From Argopecten irradians (lineage: Eukaryota; Mollusca; Bivalvia; Pectinida; Pectinidae), in the NCBI RefSeq assembly GCF_041381155.1, contig NC_091142.1, positions 32,911,528 to 32,975,527 on the forward strand: 64,000 nt of DNA. The letters are read 5' to 3'. Both the position numbers and the translations under genes were made by a program. Below the pieces are notes generated by a model. That model was not told where the DNA came from. It made no database searches and worked only from the letters and a program-made list of their open reading frames with translations. Every line of letters begins with the position of its first letter. The first letter of the stretch is position 1. Shown piece by piece: positions 26,401-36,558 of the stretch.

Positions 26401-29400
26401 TATCGAACTACTATGTCGCTGTCACGAGGGTAGGGGAGGTGGGGAGGAACTAACATCGTAATGATGGTATCGAACTACTTTGCTGCATGTCAGATATTCA
26501 TCGTAGTAAACATGGTAATAGTCATTCCCCACATTGTGTTGACAGGAATTTATTTATACATATAGTATCATAGTTATGTATCCATTTTTTTGGCCCAGAA
26601 TGGCTTTGTGAATAAGCAAATATAATTGTGCAGTAGTAGTACAATAGTATTTAGAAGAAAATACACCATTTCATGTAATGGGCATGTTAACAGTGGGACC
26701 TGGTCTGTGACGATGTCTACATGGGGAAGCTGGCCACCACCATCTACTTCTTGGGAGTGATGACAGGTGGTCTAGTGTTCGGACACATCGCCGACATCTT
26801 CGGACGGAAATGGACTATGCTAGTATGCCTGTACGCTCCGGTTGCCATAGGAATAGGGATATACTTTGTCACAACATTTGCTGGCTTTGCTGCTTTGAGG
26901 TTTTTCCAAGGAGTATTCATTCAGGTAATGTTAAAACTAAGAAAAGTAAATAAAATATTATTGTTTTTCTGAATGATGTAGAGTTGGTTTCGCTACACGT
27001 ATCATGATTATGATAACTACTTTCCTATAGGTGAGTGGTGGGTAATTTTATAATTAATTGTTTAATATTTTATTTTTATTATTATTAGCATGGATATCTT
27101 TTACACTTCCAGTACGCATAATAGTCCAGTAAAAATACGAAAAATAGAGGCCTAATCTCCAAATAATTGCAACAGAATTTGTTTTCTGCTTTTTGAGTTG
27201 GAGGATCTTATTATTTTACCATGAAAAAAGTCGCCAAAATAATATGTTCGGAAAGACGTTTTTTCAACATCCGAAAAATAAGAAAATAAAAAGAAATCAC
27301 ACTTTTGACAACTTTTAAAGTATAATATCTGCTATTTTTGCAAGACTTGAAATATGAAATCGGGTATATCTTAAGACAAACTTTAGGTAAGTACAAATAA
27401 GTTGAAATGATACAATAATTTCAGTCAATCCAAGAAATAAAGAAGGATGAAAACGGTTCAAAAGCTTTGAATTTAGCTTAGCAATACCGGTTTTGTTCTT
27501 TTTAGATGCAAACATTTATAAAATCTTACCATGAACAATATAAGTTAATGTGTTATGTCTTAAAGGAATACTTTTTCTTTGATATTAAAGCATGATCGAT
27601 AATACATTAGCTAGAAAAAAACTAAATATTAACCCGTCAAGTTGACCGATCGTGCCATTTTGTAGTGTTTTTATACTTAGATTTTTGGCAAAACTCCCAT
27701 TTTGGTAGTTAATATTTCGAAAAATAAAAAAGCAAATGCTTCCAAATATGTGATATCCTTTTCTGTATATTTTGTACTTGTTATTTTGATCATTTATTGT
27801 AAAAACGGTATAAATATGCACATCTTATTTAGTAGTAAAAACTTCCTATCACGTTAATTTGGCTGAATATCAAAATACATGTATGTCTAAGTCCATAAAT
27901 TTGCAATGCAAATATCTTAATTTTTCGAATATGCTTTATTCGTTTGTCATATAGTTTTGCCAGTAAATAAATCAGAACTGTGATGATTTTCAGCTATAAA
28001 ATTGAAATTGAACTTTTAATTTATTCCTTTATCTCATTGAAAATTATGTAACCTCCATCCGGTTCCATTATAGAAAAAATTAAAAACTGACCTATTCAAA
28101 TATTTGATCAAAAAGAAACTTCAATTTCACTTTATAAAGAACATTCCATTATGGTGGTAATATCTGCCAAAGGATTTTGCAATCTGATTAGTCACAAAAT
28201 AGATATTCATATTTTTTACATTTAAACTTAAGTACTTAGCCAATTAGAGAAGTTTAGTCGAATTGGAACTAAATGAGGATTTGATCGACCTCACGTCTTT
28301 TATTTTTGTTGATATCTTGATATAGTTGTCCCTTTTAGGTGAGTTTAGACTACATAGAATCTGAATTAATAACTATCTAAACACTTGAGACGGTACTTAC
28401 TGAATAATTCTTGAATAAAAATTACATATTATTCAATTTGGACTTCAAAATATCCTTGGAAAAGGTCAAAAGACCAACTTTGAGCAACCATGTTATCTCA
28501 GCCTTTAATCAACAAGTTTTATCTAAAAAGATTCCACCAAAATGAGAATCAGTGGTATTGTTGATAATAACAATTTTTTACCTTAGCAATCCAACAAAAG
28601 CATATTTGGCTGTTACAAGGACATAATTATGCAATTTTCATGCTGTCATACTTTTTCCCTGTGTTGATTTCAACTTAGATTTTTGGCAATCTGTGCTGTC
28701 CTTATAACGTTCTTATCATACAGTAATTTTTTAGTATCTCATGATAACCATGTAAGTTTATATTTGGCAAATATCCCTATTTTTCTGATTTTTTGGGGGT
28801 CAAGAAAAACACTTTCCCAAATTTTTATTTGTGGCGACTTTTTTTTCTTGTATAAAACAAAGTCAGATCTGCATAAAAAACAAAGAAAACATTCTGTTGC
28901 AATTATTTTGGGGTAGCACCCTATCTTTACTTGACTATAATAAAGCGAAGATGGAATGAACATTTCAAACAAATGTATACAGCTTGGTGCTTACTTTTGA
29001 TTGTAATCGAAATATTCTTTGAGTATACATTGATCATACTATATAGTTAGATTTTTTACGACTAGCACGACTACAAAGTATTTTTTCGATATATTATGAA
29101 GCATAAGGCATTTTACATTTTTAGGTAAAGTCAAAACATTGTGTAACATCTCCTTTACCAGGGTCTGCAGACATCTACGGTTGCCTTGGTGATGGAGATA
29201 GCAGTCCGGGAGTACCGTGGCCTGGCCATAGCAGTGTTTGAGTGTTACTGGGGCGCTGGGGTATTGATCCTGGGCGGATTGGCTTACTTCATTCAAACCT
29301 GGCGATACATTCAACTGGCAATAACACTCCCTCCCATCCTACTGGTGTTCTATATATGGTAAACTTAACGTAAACAGAAATATATAACAAACAACAAACA

Positions 29401-32400
29401 CAAAATGAGAAGAAACTTTTTTTGGCACATTGGTTTTGTTATGTTCATTCTATTATTATATGGTATTGAACAGTATCCTTAATTCATAATTAAATCTTCA
29501 TGTATAAAATCTAACAAGGGTACAACACCAATGAAACATACTGTCTTAACTGGTGATATGTAGTATCACTCTGAAAAAATGACCCATATGACATGTTGTA
29601 AATGAATAGTGCTTTACTGCACTTTATATGTATATATATTAGTTCCCTAAGGATTTCGAATACATTGGTTTGGGTGGAATTACATGAATCAGGACTCTCA
29701 CGAAATATGTAACAAACGCTAATATTCACATTTACCAGCTGGGTCCCAGAATCACTTAGATGGCTGGTGATGAAAGGACGATTCGACGAGGCTGAACATG
29801 TGGTGAAGAGAATCGCAAAGTTCAACAAATTACCTTACCCGGCAGATATAATGGCTGCTATCAGGAAGGAAGGAGTACCTTTCCAGGATAAGACAAGAAA
29901 ACAGTACACCGCCCTGGACCTGATGAAGACCTCGGTCACCAGAAATAGGACATTCCTGCTGCTGTTCCTTTGGTAAGAACCTCAGTGGTTCTGACTGATG
30001 TCAAATTAACAGCAATTTGAGACAATGTTGTCGTTATTATGAAATTAAAAAAATAGTGAAAAAAGTGTATTAATATTGGCGTACCAGAAATTCGGTTATT
30101 TGTTCATTCCATTGGATCGATATTACAATGGAGTTGTATATATAGATCTAAACTATGAACACAATACAGTACGCTGTCATAACTGGCATTATTCTACATT
30201 ATATTTAGGCTGATGAAATAATTCCTGTCTTATACTCCTTCATGTTCTCAATGGTGTATGTATGGAGTGATTTGTTTATTTATATGTTTAAGAATCTCAT
30301 GAAAGTCATCTTTTCGCTTCCCTTTCATCGTCATCATGCTCTTGACTGAAATTAAGGCATCGTATAGACTATGATTAAAATTGTTTCCAGTCTTGCATGA
30401 ATAACTTAGGTAATAGGTATTAGCTGATAATTATAATCTTTAGATGACAAATGTGTATCTCTCATACTATATAATTTAGTATTTTTTTAAAATTTACTTG
30501 GGTTTTGATTATTTCCTTACTTACTTTAAATGTAGGTTTACCACGTCTATCGGGTACTACGGCCTCACATTACAGATAACAAGTTTGGCCGGCGATAAAT
30601 ATCTCAACTTCTTCATTGGTTCCATGGTAGAGATGGTCAGTTACATCTGTGTTATTTACATCATCAAACCGTAAGTGAACCCATTTACTAATGCCGACGA
30701 TGCAAGTTAATAGTTATATAGTCATACAGTTACTTATTCCCATATAAAGCAATGGACGGTACGATTTATAGGGGTTAGTAACTGAATTTTCAATGACTTC
30801 CTTGTTTTTCCATTCAATAAAGGCATTTTATAAATATTTATTTATTATACACGTGTAATATAACATATCTGCATTTCGATTGGTTGATTCCGATGAATAG
30901 TACATATTTCTACGCATGGGAAACGACTCTTTGTTTTACTACGAAAATCTGGCGCATTTGTACTTGACGTACTTGACCGAATTATGTTTTTGGAACGGTC
31001 AAAATCTCAACTGATCGATTGATTGATCATTTGGCAGAAAGCTCCAAACAGGCAGAAACAAAGGCAAATAGAATCTGTCATTCGTTCCCCTTCACATTAG
31101 ATTTATGATTCTCGTTTCGGATGTCTCATTTTGTGCTCACCAAAGGCTCGCAAGAAATGAAAAATTCTAAACTCATTCTATAGTTCTCTATAGCGCATAG
31201 TTCCTTGATTCGTATGTAGCGCAATTCCTCAACCTTGTGGGTTCTCGCGCGACCAGATGACACAGGTCAACGTTAATGAGATCCACTCTTCCCTGGAAAG
31301 CACTGCAGCGAACTTCGAAGTTTTACGGAGAGCTTTCAATATTCTGACCTTTTCCACTCCCTTGAAGGCGCTAGTTGTCGAATTTTTGCTGAATTCTTCA
31401 TTTACAAATCTACATATATTGAATTATTTGGCCCTACTATTTATGTGTTGGCGTTCAGCGATCATTTTGATACCTCATTTGTTCCATTCGGTTGATAAAT
31501 GTCAATGTTATATCTAATGAAATTCGAGATGGCGGACAACTTCATGTTCATGACCAGAAGTTCATCCCAATTTCTGCAATGTTCACATTTAATTTGTGAT
31601 CATGGTGTCATAAGGGTTCAGAAAAATAATGGTTTGGGTTTGTTTGTTTGTTTTTTGGGGTTTTTTGGGGTTTTTTTTTTGGGGGGGAGGGGGGAAGATG
31701 TTTGGTGGGGAGTGGCATGTACATAAACATAATTTCGAATATTTCTCATCACATTTGCTATATTATTAAGAGCTGCTGATTACGTTTAGATTTGGGCGAC
31801 GGAAGCCATTAGCCTTCTACTTCCTATTAGGCGGATGTTGCTGTATTCTAGCTGGCATCATACCATTCTTTGGATCAGGTACGTTTCTTTCTGTCCATCT
31901 TTCTTGCTATCTATTACTTATTGAGTCATTTAGATTCATCCAATAATCCTTATAACTCAATTTACTACAAATGTCTTTTCAAAATTACAAAGTAAATGCG
32001 GGACTCTCTTTTTTCTTTGAAGTCACTACGTCGTTGTATTATTAGTCAATCAGAATGGACGTGATATGTTTCCTGTAAGAGCCGATAAAGTTTTTTGAAG
32101 TCCATGAAATACTCGATAAAAGGAAGATTAAATTATATGTTTATTAATAAAACATTCAAAATTCATCATTTTGTAAAAAGTAGATTTTACTGAAAGGTTA
32201 GCAGTTTCCCAAGTATTTGTCTAAATATGTTTAAATTACTTTTAAAGGCCAACTTTACTCTGTTTTTGTTGTAATCCAGGTGATGATATTGCCAAAGCCT
32301 CCACCAGTTTTGCCATTATTGGTCGGTTCGGTATGGCCGGAGTGTTCAGTGTTATATTATTGTACACCTCAGAGCTTTACCCGACAGTCATTAGGTAAGC

Positions 32401-33594
32401 TCATGGACCAGGTTAATCTCAACTCGTGACGCTGTTCATGTGGTCCATTTGTGATAAGCTCTTACTAGTAACTTATGTCATGAAGGATTTTATTTTGCTA
32501 TCAAACGTATTTAGGATTCTATCAGGCGGGGTAATATCAGTGTCCCTGAATGCTCTAGTATAATATATCACTGTCATTGAAGAATTAGGTTGCAGTATGT
32601 TACACCTTCAACCATACTCCCACCTGGTCATGTTCCTCTAGACACTCAAGATATCATATAATCTAGAAATATGACGCATTATTTGATCTTTATTGCTATT
32701 TAAGTTTTGTCTCGCATATCACATACATGTACTTATGACACTGCCAGCTGTTATTAATTAATCGAGATCCCGAGTATTTATCCTGCTGAAGATAGCTATT
32801 ACAGCAATTGTTCGGTACATGGATTATATTTATTTCGTCATACCGAACGGCCTATTATTGCTTATTTGACATATCCATGAGAATAATTTGATCATTTTCA
32901 GGAGTATCGGAATGGGTTGCTGTTTTTTCCTGACCAGGGTAGGAGGCTTACTTGCCCCTCAGATCTTACTCCTGGTAAGTGTACCTTATTTACTATTGTA
33001 GAATATATTCGTGAACAAATCAGACCACAAATGATGTATTTTTTGTGTCTTAAAAGTATTTTCTTGTTGTTTTCTCCCAGATATATACATTTACGACTAC
33101 CAGTACGTAAAGTTTGCTCACTACATTATACTGAGAGAGAACTAAATCTTGAGGAAATGATTAAAGGAGGATCCTCAGATTATTACATTTCTTACATTTT
33201 TCTAAATACCAGTCATATTAGAGTACATAATTGTAAATATATATGTTATAGTCGTATGCTGCACATAGATTATAATTAAAATCCGAATTTTGTTTCTTTA
33301 TTTATTACATAATACGTAACACACTATTCTATATGAATAAAGGGAGACTATACACATTCGTCAGTTCCGGTGATAGCGTTCGGTGTGTTGGCTGTGATTG
33401 GTGGATTCTGTACACTGATACTTCCGGAAACGCTCGGACGTAAACTTCCGGATACCATCGAGGAAGCGGTGAATATTCGAGGTAAAAAGATATTGACTAA
33501 CCCTGACAATACTGACAATATACATGGTGACAAAGACCCCAAGGGAAAGAATCAAGCTGTTAACCAAGGCTTTAGTGAAGATACCCATATGTAA
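20124..33594 (+). CDS. SLC22-family organic cation/anion transporter, gene A (9 coding exons)
   Basis: Predicted 12-TM major-facilitator transporter moving organic ions across the plasma membrane; the substrate cannot be told from sequence. Exons: 20124-20492, 26694-26924, 29162-29358, 29739-29972, 30536-30670, 31790-31878, 32280-32394, 32902-32974, 33343-33594. All introns are GT-AG and the joined frame is open (564 aa, or 568 aa from the ATG at 20112). Family marks: TM1 then a large extracellular loop with N-x-T sites and cysteines; EWDLVC before TM2; GHIADIFGRK after TM2; PESLRW after TM6; FGRRKP before TM9; SELYPTVIRS after TM10; LPETLGRKLPDTIEEA after TM12. The start at 20124 is preferred because ACGTAAACATG aligns with the start of gene B. 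PESLRW departs from the usual PESPRW. A probable poly-A signal AATAAA is at 33797-33802. Intron 1 contains a 6 kb minisatellite. Confidence 0.93.
20493..26500 (+). repeat. Minisatellite in gene A intron 1, about 69 bp unit, copies the exon 1/donor junction
   Basis: The unit reads GGTATCGAACTACTATGTCG, CTGTCACGAGGGTAGGGGAG, GTGGGAGGGGAAGCTAACAT, CATAATGAT. The array begins exactly at the true donor. A unit at about 20600-20620 still contains CTACCATCATCATGGAG|GT, identical to the exon 1 end. Roughly 85 copies. Two subtypes, GTCGCTG and GCCGCAG, are zoned: the first dominates to about 22300, then both mix. The 69 bp period is a multiple of three, which is why a 227-codon frame exists at 21276-21959. 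The G-rich part contains four G-runs in each intact unit. Units between about 22400 and 25700 are more degenerate. Confidence 0.95.
26694..26924 (+). CDS. Gene A coding exon 2: TM2-TM4 start
   Basis: Acceptor TTAACAG, donor TTCAG|GTAATG, 231 nt, phase 0 at both ends. It begins WDLVCDD, the hallmark after the SLC22 extracellular loop, completing EWDLVC with the Glu from exon 1. It encodes TM2, the MFS loop GHIADIFGRK, TM3 and the start of TM4 (ALRFFQG). Confidence 0.93.
29162..29358 (+). CDS. Gene A coding exon 3: TM4-TM6
   Basis: Acceptor TTTACCAG, donor ATATG|GTAAAC, 197 nt, starting in phase 0 and leaving two bases. It encodes the end of TM4 (TSTVALVMEIAVREYRG), TM5 with CYWGAG, and TM6 (IQLAITLPPILLVFYI). 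It differs from gene B exon 3 at only a handful of bases. Confidence 0.93.
29739..29972 (+). CDS. Gene A coding exon 4: PESLRW motif and large cytosolic loop
   Basis: Acceptor TTTACCAG, donor CTTTG|GTAAGA, 234 nt. It encodes WVPESLRWLVMKGRFDEAE, the cytosolic loop between TM6 and TM7, and the first part of TM7 (RTFLLLFL). The consensus Pro in PESPRW is Leu here, whereas gene B keeps Pro. Confidence 0.92.
30536..30670 (+). CDS. Gene A coding exon 5: TM7-TM8
   Basis: Acceptor TTAAATGTAG, donor AAACC|GTAAGT, 135 nt. It encodes FTTSIGYYGLTLQITSLAGD and TM8 (NFFIGSMVEMVSYICVIYII). This is the single-copy counterpart of the exon whose 5' end was amplified in gene B. Confidence 0.92.
31790..31878 (+). 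CDS. Gene A coding exon 6: FGRRKP and TM9
   Basis: Acceptor ACGTTTAG, donor GATCAG|GTACG, 89 nt. It encodes FGRRKPLAFYFLLGG and the cysteine-rich TM9 (CCCILAGIIPFFGS), the second-half equivalent of the MFS GxxxDxxGRR loop. Confidence 0.92.
32280..32394 (+). CDS. Gene A coding exon 7: TM10 and SELYPT motif
   Basis: Acceptor TAATCCAG, donor CATTAG|GTAAGC, 115 nt. It encodes the short loop DDIAKAST, TM10 (FGMAGVFSVILLYTS) and ELYPTVI, a highly conserved SLC22 segment. Confidence 0.92.
32902..32974 (+). CDS. Gene A coding exon 8: TM11
   Basis: Acceptor TTTTCAG, donor CTCCTG|GTAAGT, 73 nt, ending in phase 0. It encodes SIGMGCCFFLTRVGGLLAPQ then ILLL. It is nearly identical in nucleotide sequence to gene B exon 8. 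Confidence 0.92.
33343..33594 (+). CDS. Gene A coding exon 9: TM12 and cytosolic tail, stop
   Basis: Acceptor AATAAAG, 252 nt to TAA. It encodes GDYTHSSVPVIAFGVL, TM12, LPETLGRKLPDTIEEA and a charged tail ending GFSEDTHM. The acceptor has a poor pyrimidine tract, but the same boundary is used in gene B. Several antisense frames here are shadows. Confidence 0.92.
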   Translation, partial: GDYTHSSVPVIAFGVLAVIGGFCTLILPETLGRKLPDTIEEAVNIRGKKILTNPDNTDNIHGDKDPKGKNQAVNQGFSEDTHM

Positions 33595-33796
33595 CCACGA
33601 GCAGATAGACTGTGTGATGTAAGATAAGTGCGCCAAAAATTAAATTCTTGAAGAATAATGTACATTCTTCGATTCAAATTTACTGTGAAAGTTTTCGGTA
33701 AAACAATATTTCCTAAAATGACGAAACGGCTTGGTTTGTTATTAGAGAATTCATTCGTTACCTGGATGTATAATATACAAAGTAAAAATGTTCAAT

Positions 33797-33802
33797 AATA
33801 AA
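33797..33802 (+). terminator. Candidate poly-A signal of gene A
   Basis: AATAAA about 200 bases after the stop codon of gene A, followed by AT-rich sequence. A second A-rich cluster with AATAAAAT-type hexamers lies about 90 bases further on. Confidence 0.5.
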
Positions 33803-34830
33803 ACATGTATACCCCTTAACACAAAATAACAACAGCAAGCTTTTTGTGTGGATATTTATCTGTTATCTCTAAATTGCGCTAAAATCCTCACAAAAATAAA
33901 ATAAAATTGTGTCCCAATGTTACAAATAGGATAGTTTTATTCAGTCAATTTTCTAGAAAATTGAACTTAGATTTATCAAGCAATATTTTTAGCACCACAA
34001 AACGCAGTATTTGTATAAGTTATATTGCATGGTAATTTCATTGTAACGATGTGTCACTTAAACATTTGATATTTGAACATTGACACATGACTTGATGCTT
34101 TAGCTCCCCAAAAGCATATGTCGGCCTATAAGTGTTATTTTGGACTGAAGAGGTGTACACGTTAAAAAGATTTTCTACTTTTATTATTAAAACACTTTCA
34201 TCGCTGCAACTTTGAAAAAGGGGTAAAATTAGAAAGTTTAAACCTCGGACAGACGGAGAAAAATATGTATAAAGCTTTAACAGTTTTCACTGTGACAAAA
34301 AGAGCGAAAGTTATAGACCATACAACTTTAAGCTGATGAGATTGCTATTTTTCAAATACAGTAACAGTAATATGAAAAGAGACACCTTGTTCAGCATAGT
34401 GTATTAATACTTAAATATTTAGAGACATTTGTATTTATTTAAAGGTCCACTACTTTTCCGAAACAAAAAAATAAAGGTTTCTTAAAAACAAAAATATCAA
34501 AAGAATTGTATATCGATGGCCTAAGATAAGATAACAACACCAAACAAATGCAGTTTTCCTGTGTAATCTATGTTTACAGTAAAAAATCATTTCGCTGTTT
34601 TACCGTCTGGCGCAGTGATAGACAACTATCTTGACACTGAACTTGCCCTACCCAACACTGGCAACAATAAACCCTCCAAATTGACCTACATGTTTTATTG
34701 TAAATTAATTCGGGCATCAAATGTGTAAAAGGATACGCCTCCAGAAGCCATTAGAGCTTATGACGGTGTCATACAAATGTAATTACAACTGACACATTCT
34801 GCCACCTGATAACCCGACTCTAACTTTGCA
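33803..34830. other. Intergenic stretch, nothing recognised
   Basis: AT-rich unique sequence after the 3' end of gene A, without an open frame of note or an obvious repeat. The first part may be alternative 3' untranslated sequence. Confidence 0.35.
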
Positions 34831-35286
34831 TTTGGAATGTATAAATAACGTGCATAGACAGAGCCTGACAAAAGATGCAGAAATCATTCCATTCTCTTCG
34901 TGATGTGGGTCTTCGATTTTGAGATATTACGGCGATCGAGTCCTCCGTCATATGGAAACGCGTGATATTACCAACCAGAATGTACGCTTGTGAGACGAGG
35001 GGAGAAGTGCGGGAAAGAAGCTTAGACAAACTTGAAGTAATCCAGCAGAAGTGTTGTCGAATCATCCAAGGATTTGACAGGAATTGAAACCCTTGGAATC
35101 TGTAGACTATCACATTATATGGATAAATTCATTTTGCTCTTCTTTGGAAGGCTGTGTTTAACTGATGTGTAAGGACAATTCACAAACGGTTATTCAATTT
35201 TAATATTAGTATATTTCTCAAATTTGGATTGGCAGAATGAACTGAAATATTCCGGACATTGGTTACAACAATATAATTAATTTTTA

Positions 35287-35664
35287 TTTGTTTTCATACC
35301 AAATCTGGCTTTCTGATTGGCCAATATTTTTTTATGCATACCACTATAAAAAAATCCGAGAATGGCGCGAAACCCAGACGTTATCGTGACGTCACTATAG
35401 AGACATTGACGTTACGTATTGATTCGGAAAAAAGGATCCCTTGAAAAACCACTATAATGTTACATTTGCACATACTTCATTTCTTCAAATGGAGTATAAA
35501 AATAATTATAAGTAATGATGTCACTATTTTTTAATTTTATCGGGTTATGAAAAAAAATGTTTGCAAACTTTTGTGAGAATCCGCTACGCGGATTCACACA
35601 GTTTGCAAACATTTTTTTTATACCCAGATACAATTAAAAAAAAGTGACATCAATGCTTAAATAT
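35287..35664. mobile_element. Palindromic repeat family, copy 1
   Basis: The copy contains GAGAATGGCGCGAAAC, a CRE-like TGACGTCA, GACATTGACGTTACGTATTG and a long hairpin at 35551-35618. In the hairpin AAAATGTTTGCAAACTTTTG and GAGAATCCGC are mirrored by GCGGATTC and GTTTGCAAACATTTT. It ends AGTGACATCAATGCTTAAAT. It is directly followed by copy 2, and both sit inside the LINE remnant. Non-coding. Confidence 0.7.
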
Positions 35665-35666
35665 TT

Positions 35667-36027
35667 TTTTTTCATACTTAATCCACCTCTCTGATTGGCA
35701 ACTTCTTTTTCTTCATATACATGTACTATGAAGAAAAAGTCCGAGAATGGCGCGAAATTCCGACATAATCATGACGTCACAGTAGAGACGTCGACGTTGC
35801 GTATTGATTTAGAAAAAAATATTCCATTGGAAAATCAAAAGAATCGTACGTTTAAAAGTAATTAATTATAAGCATTGATGTAACTATGTTTTGACTTCAT
35901 AGGGTTATGAAATAAATTTTGTTTGCAAACTTTAGTGAGAATCCGCTGTGCAGATTCACACATTTTGCAAACAAAATTTCTTTCATACTCCTATGAAGTT
36001 AAAAAATAGTAACATCAATGCTTAGAT
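35667..36027. mobile_element. Palindromic repeat family, copy 2
   Basis: Same order of blocks as the neighbouring copy: CTCTGATTGGC, GAGAATGGCGCGAAA, TGACGTCA, ACGTTGCGTATTGATT, then the hairpin GTTTGCAAACTTTAGTGAGA with its partner TTTTGCAAACAAAA, ending AACATCAATGCTTAGAT. The two tandem copies differ at many positions, so the duplication is not recent. Confidence 0.7.
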
Positions 36028-36558
36028 AAATACGGCATTGAAGGATTTCTCATCAGTTTCATTAAATTTCGACAGTTTCCCACTAAAGCTGCCTGGAAAT
36101 ATTTAGTGAAAAAAGCAATATGTGAAACTTCAGAAATCAAATGCAGAGAACAGTAATCTAAAAGGACAGATCTATAACGGTTTCGAGAACTTCATCCAAA
36201 AATAACTCCACATAAGTTATGGCTGTTGTATCAAGAAATGCAAAATATGTGTAGAGAATTTGCATTTCAGGTTAAGCTAGGAACCCTTCCTATTACCAGC
36301 TGTATTTGTGACTCTTGTAAAAGAAACGTGGATGACATCGTAAAACATCTATTAATTGATTGTCGTGTTTATTTTAATGAAAGAGACGAATTACAAACAG
36401 CTTTAGTAAATCTACTTTCGGTCATACAAAGTGTGAGAATTCTTAATGACGATGATGATCTAGTTAAATTTCTAATTGGAGGAGACATTAATTCAATAGA
36501 AACAGTCTGGATCATTGAAAATACATTATGGTGGAATCAGCAAAGAAAATATATGTAA

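Larger units (their letters stand above)
34840..36558 (+). pseudogene. Decayed LINE reverse-transcriptase C-terminal remnant
   Basis: Translated pieces match the downstream part of a non-LTR retrotransposon ORF2 in style. About 34955-35290 gives ILPTRMYACETR and then LDKLEVIQQKCCRIIQGF with later stops. From about 36030 it continues GIEGFLISFIKFRQFPTKAA with in-frame stops. An open stretch at 36226-36558 contains a cysteine/histidine cluster (CICDSC...KHLLIDCRVYF) typical of the zinc-knuckle-like C-terminus of LINE ORF2. The frame is broken by stops and by a roughly 740 bp insertion of two palindromic repeats. LINE clade not assigned; it cannot encode a working enzyme. Confidence 0.6.

Noticed and set aside
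29511..29828. Antisense 105-codon frame
   Set aside because: It overlaps coding exon 4 of gene A on the other strand and has no recognisable domain.
31257..31517. 86-codon frame in gene A intron 5
   Set aside because: It lies inside an intron whose flanking exons join in frame, with no domain recognised.
33348..33636. Antisense frames over exon 9 of gene A (similarly 54667-54924 in gene B)
   Set aside because: Shadows of the conserved exon; the sense strand has the SLC22 motifs.
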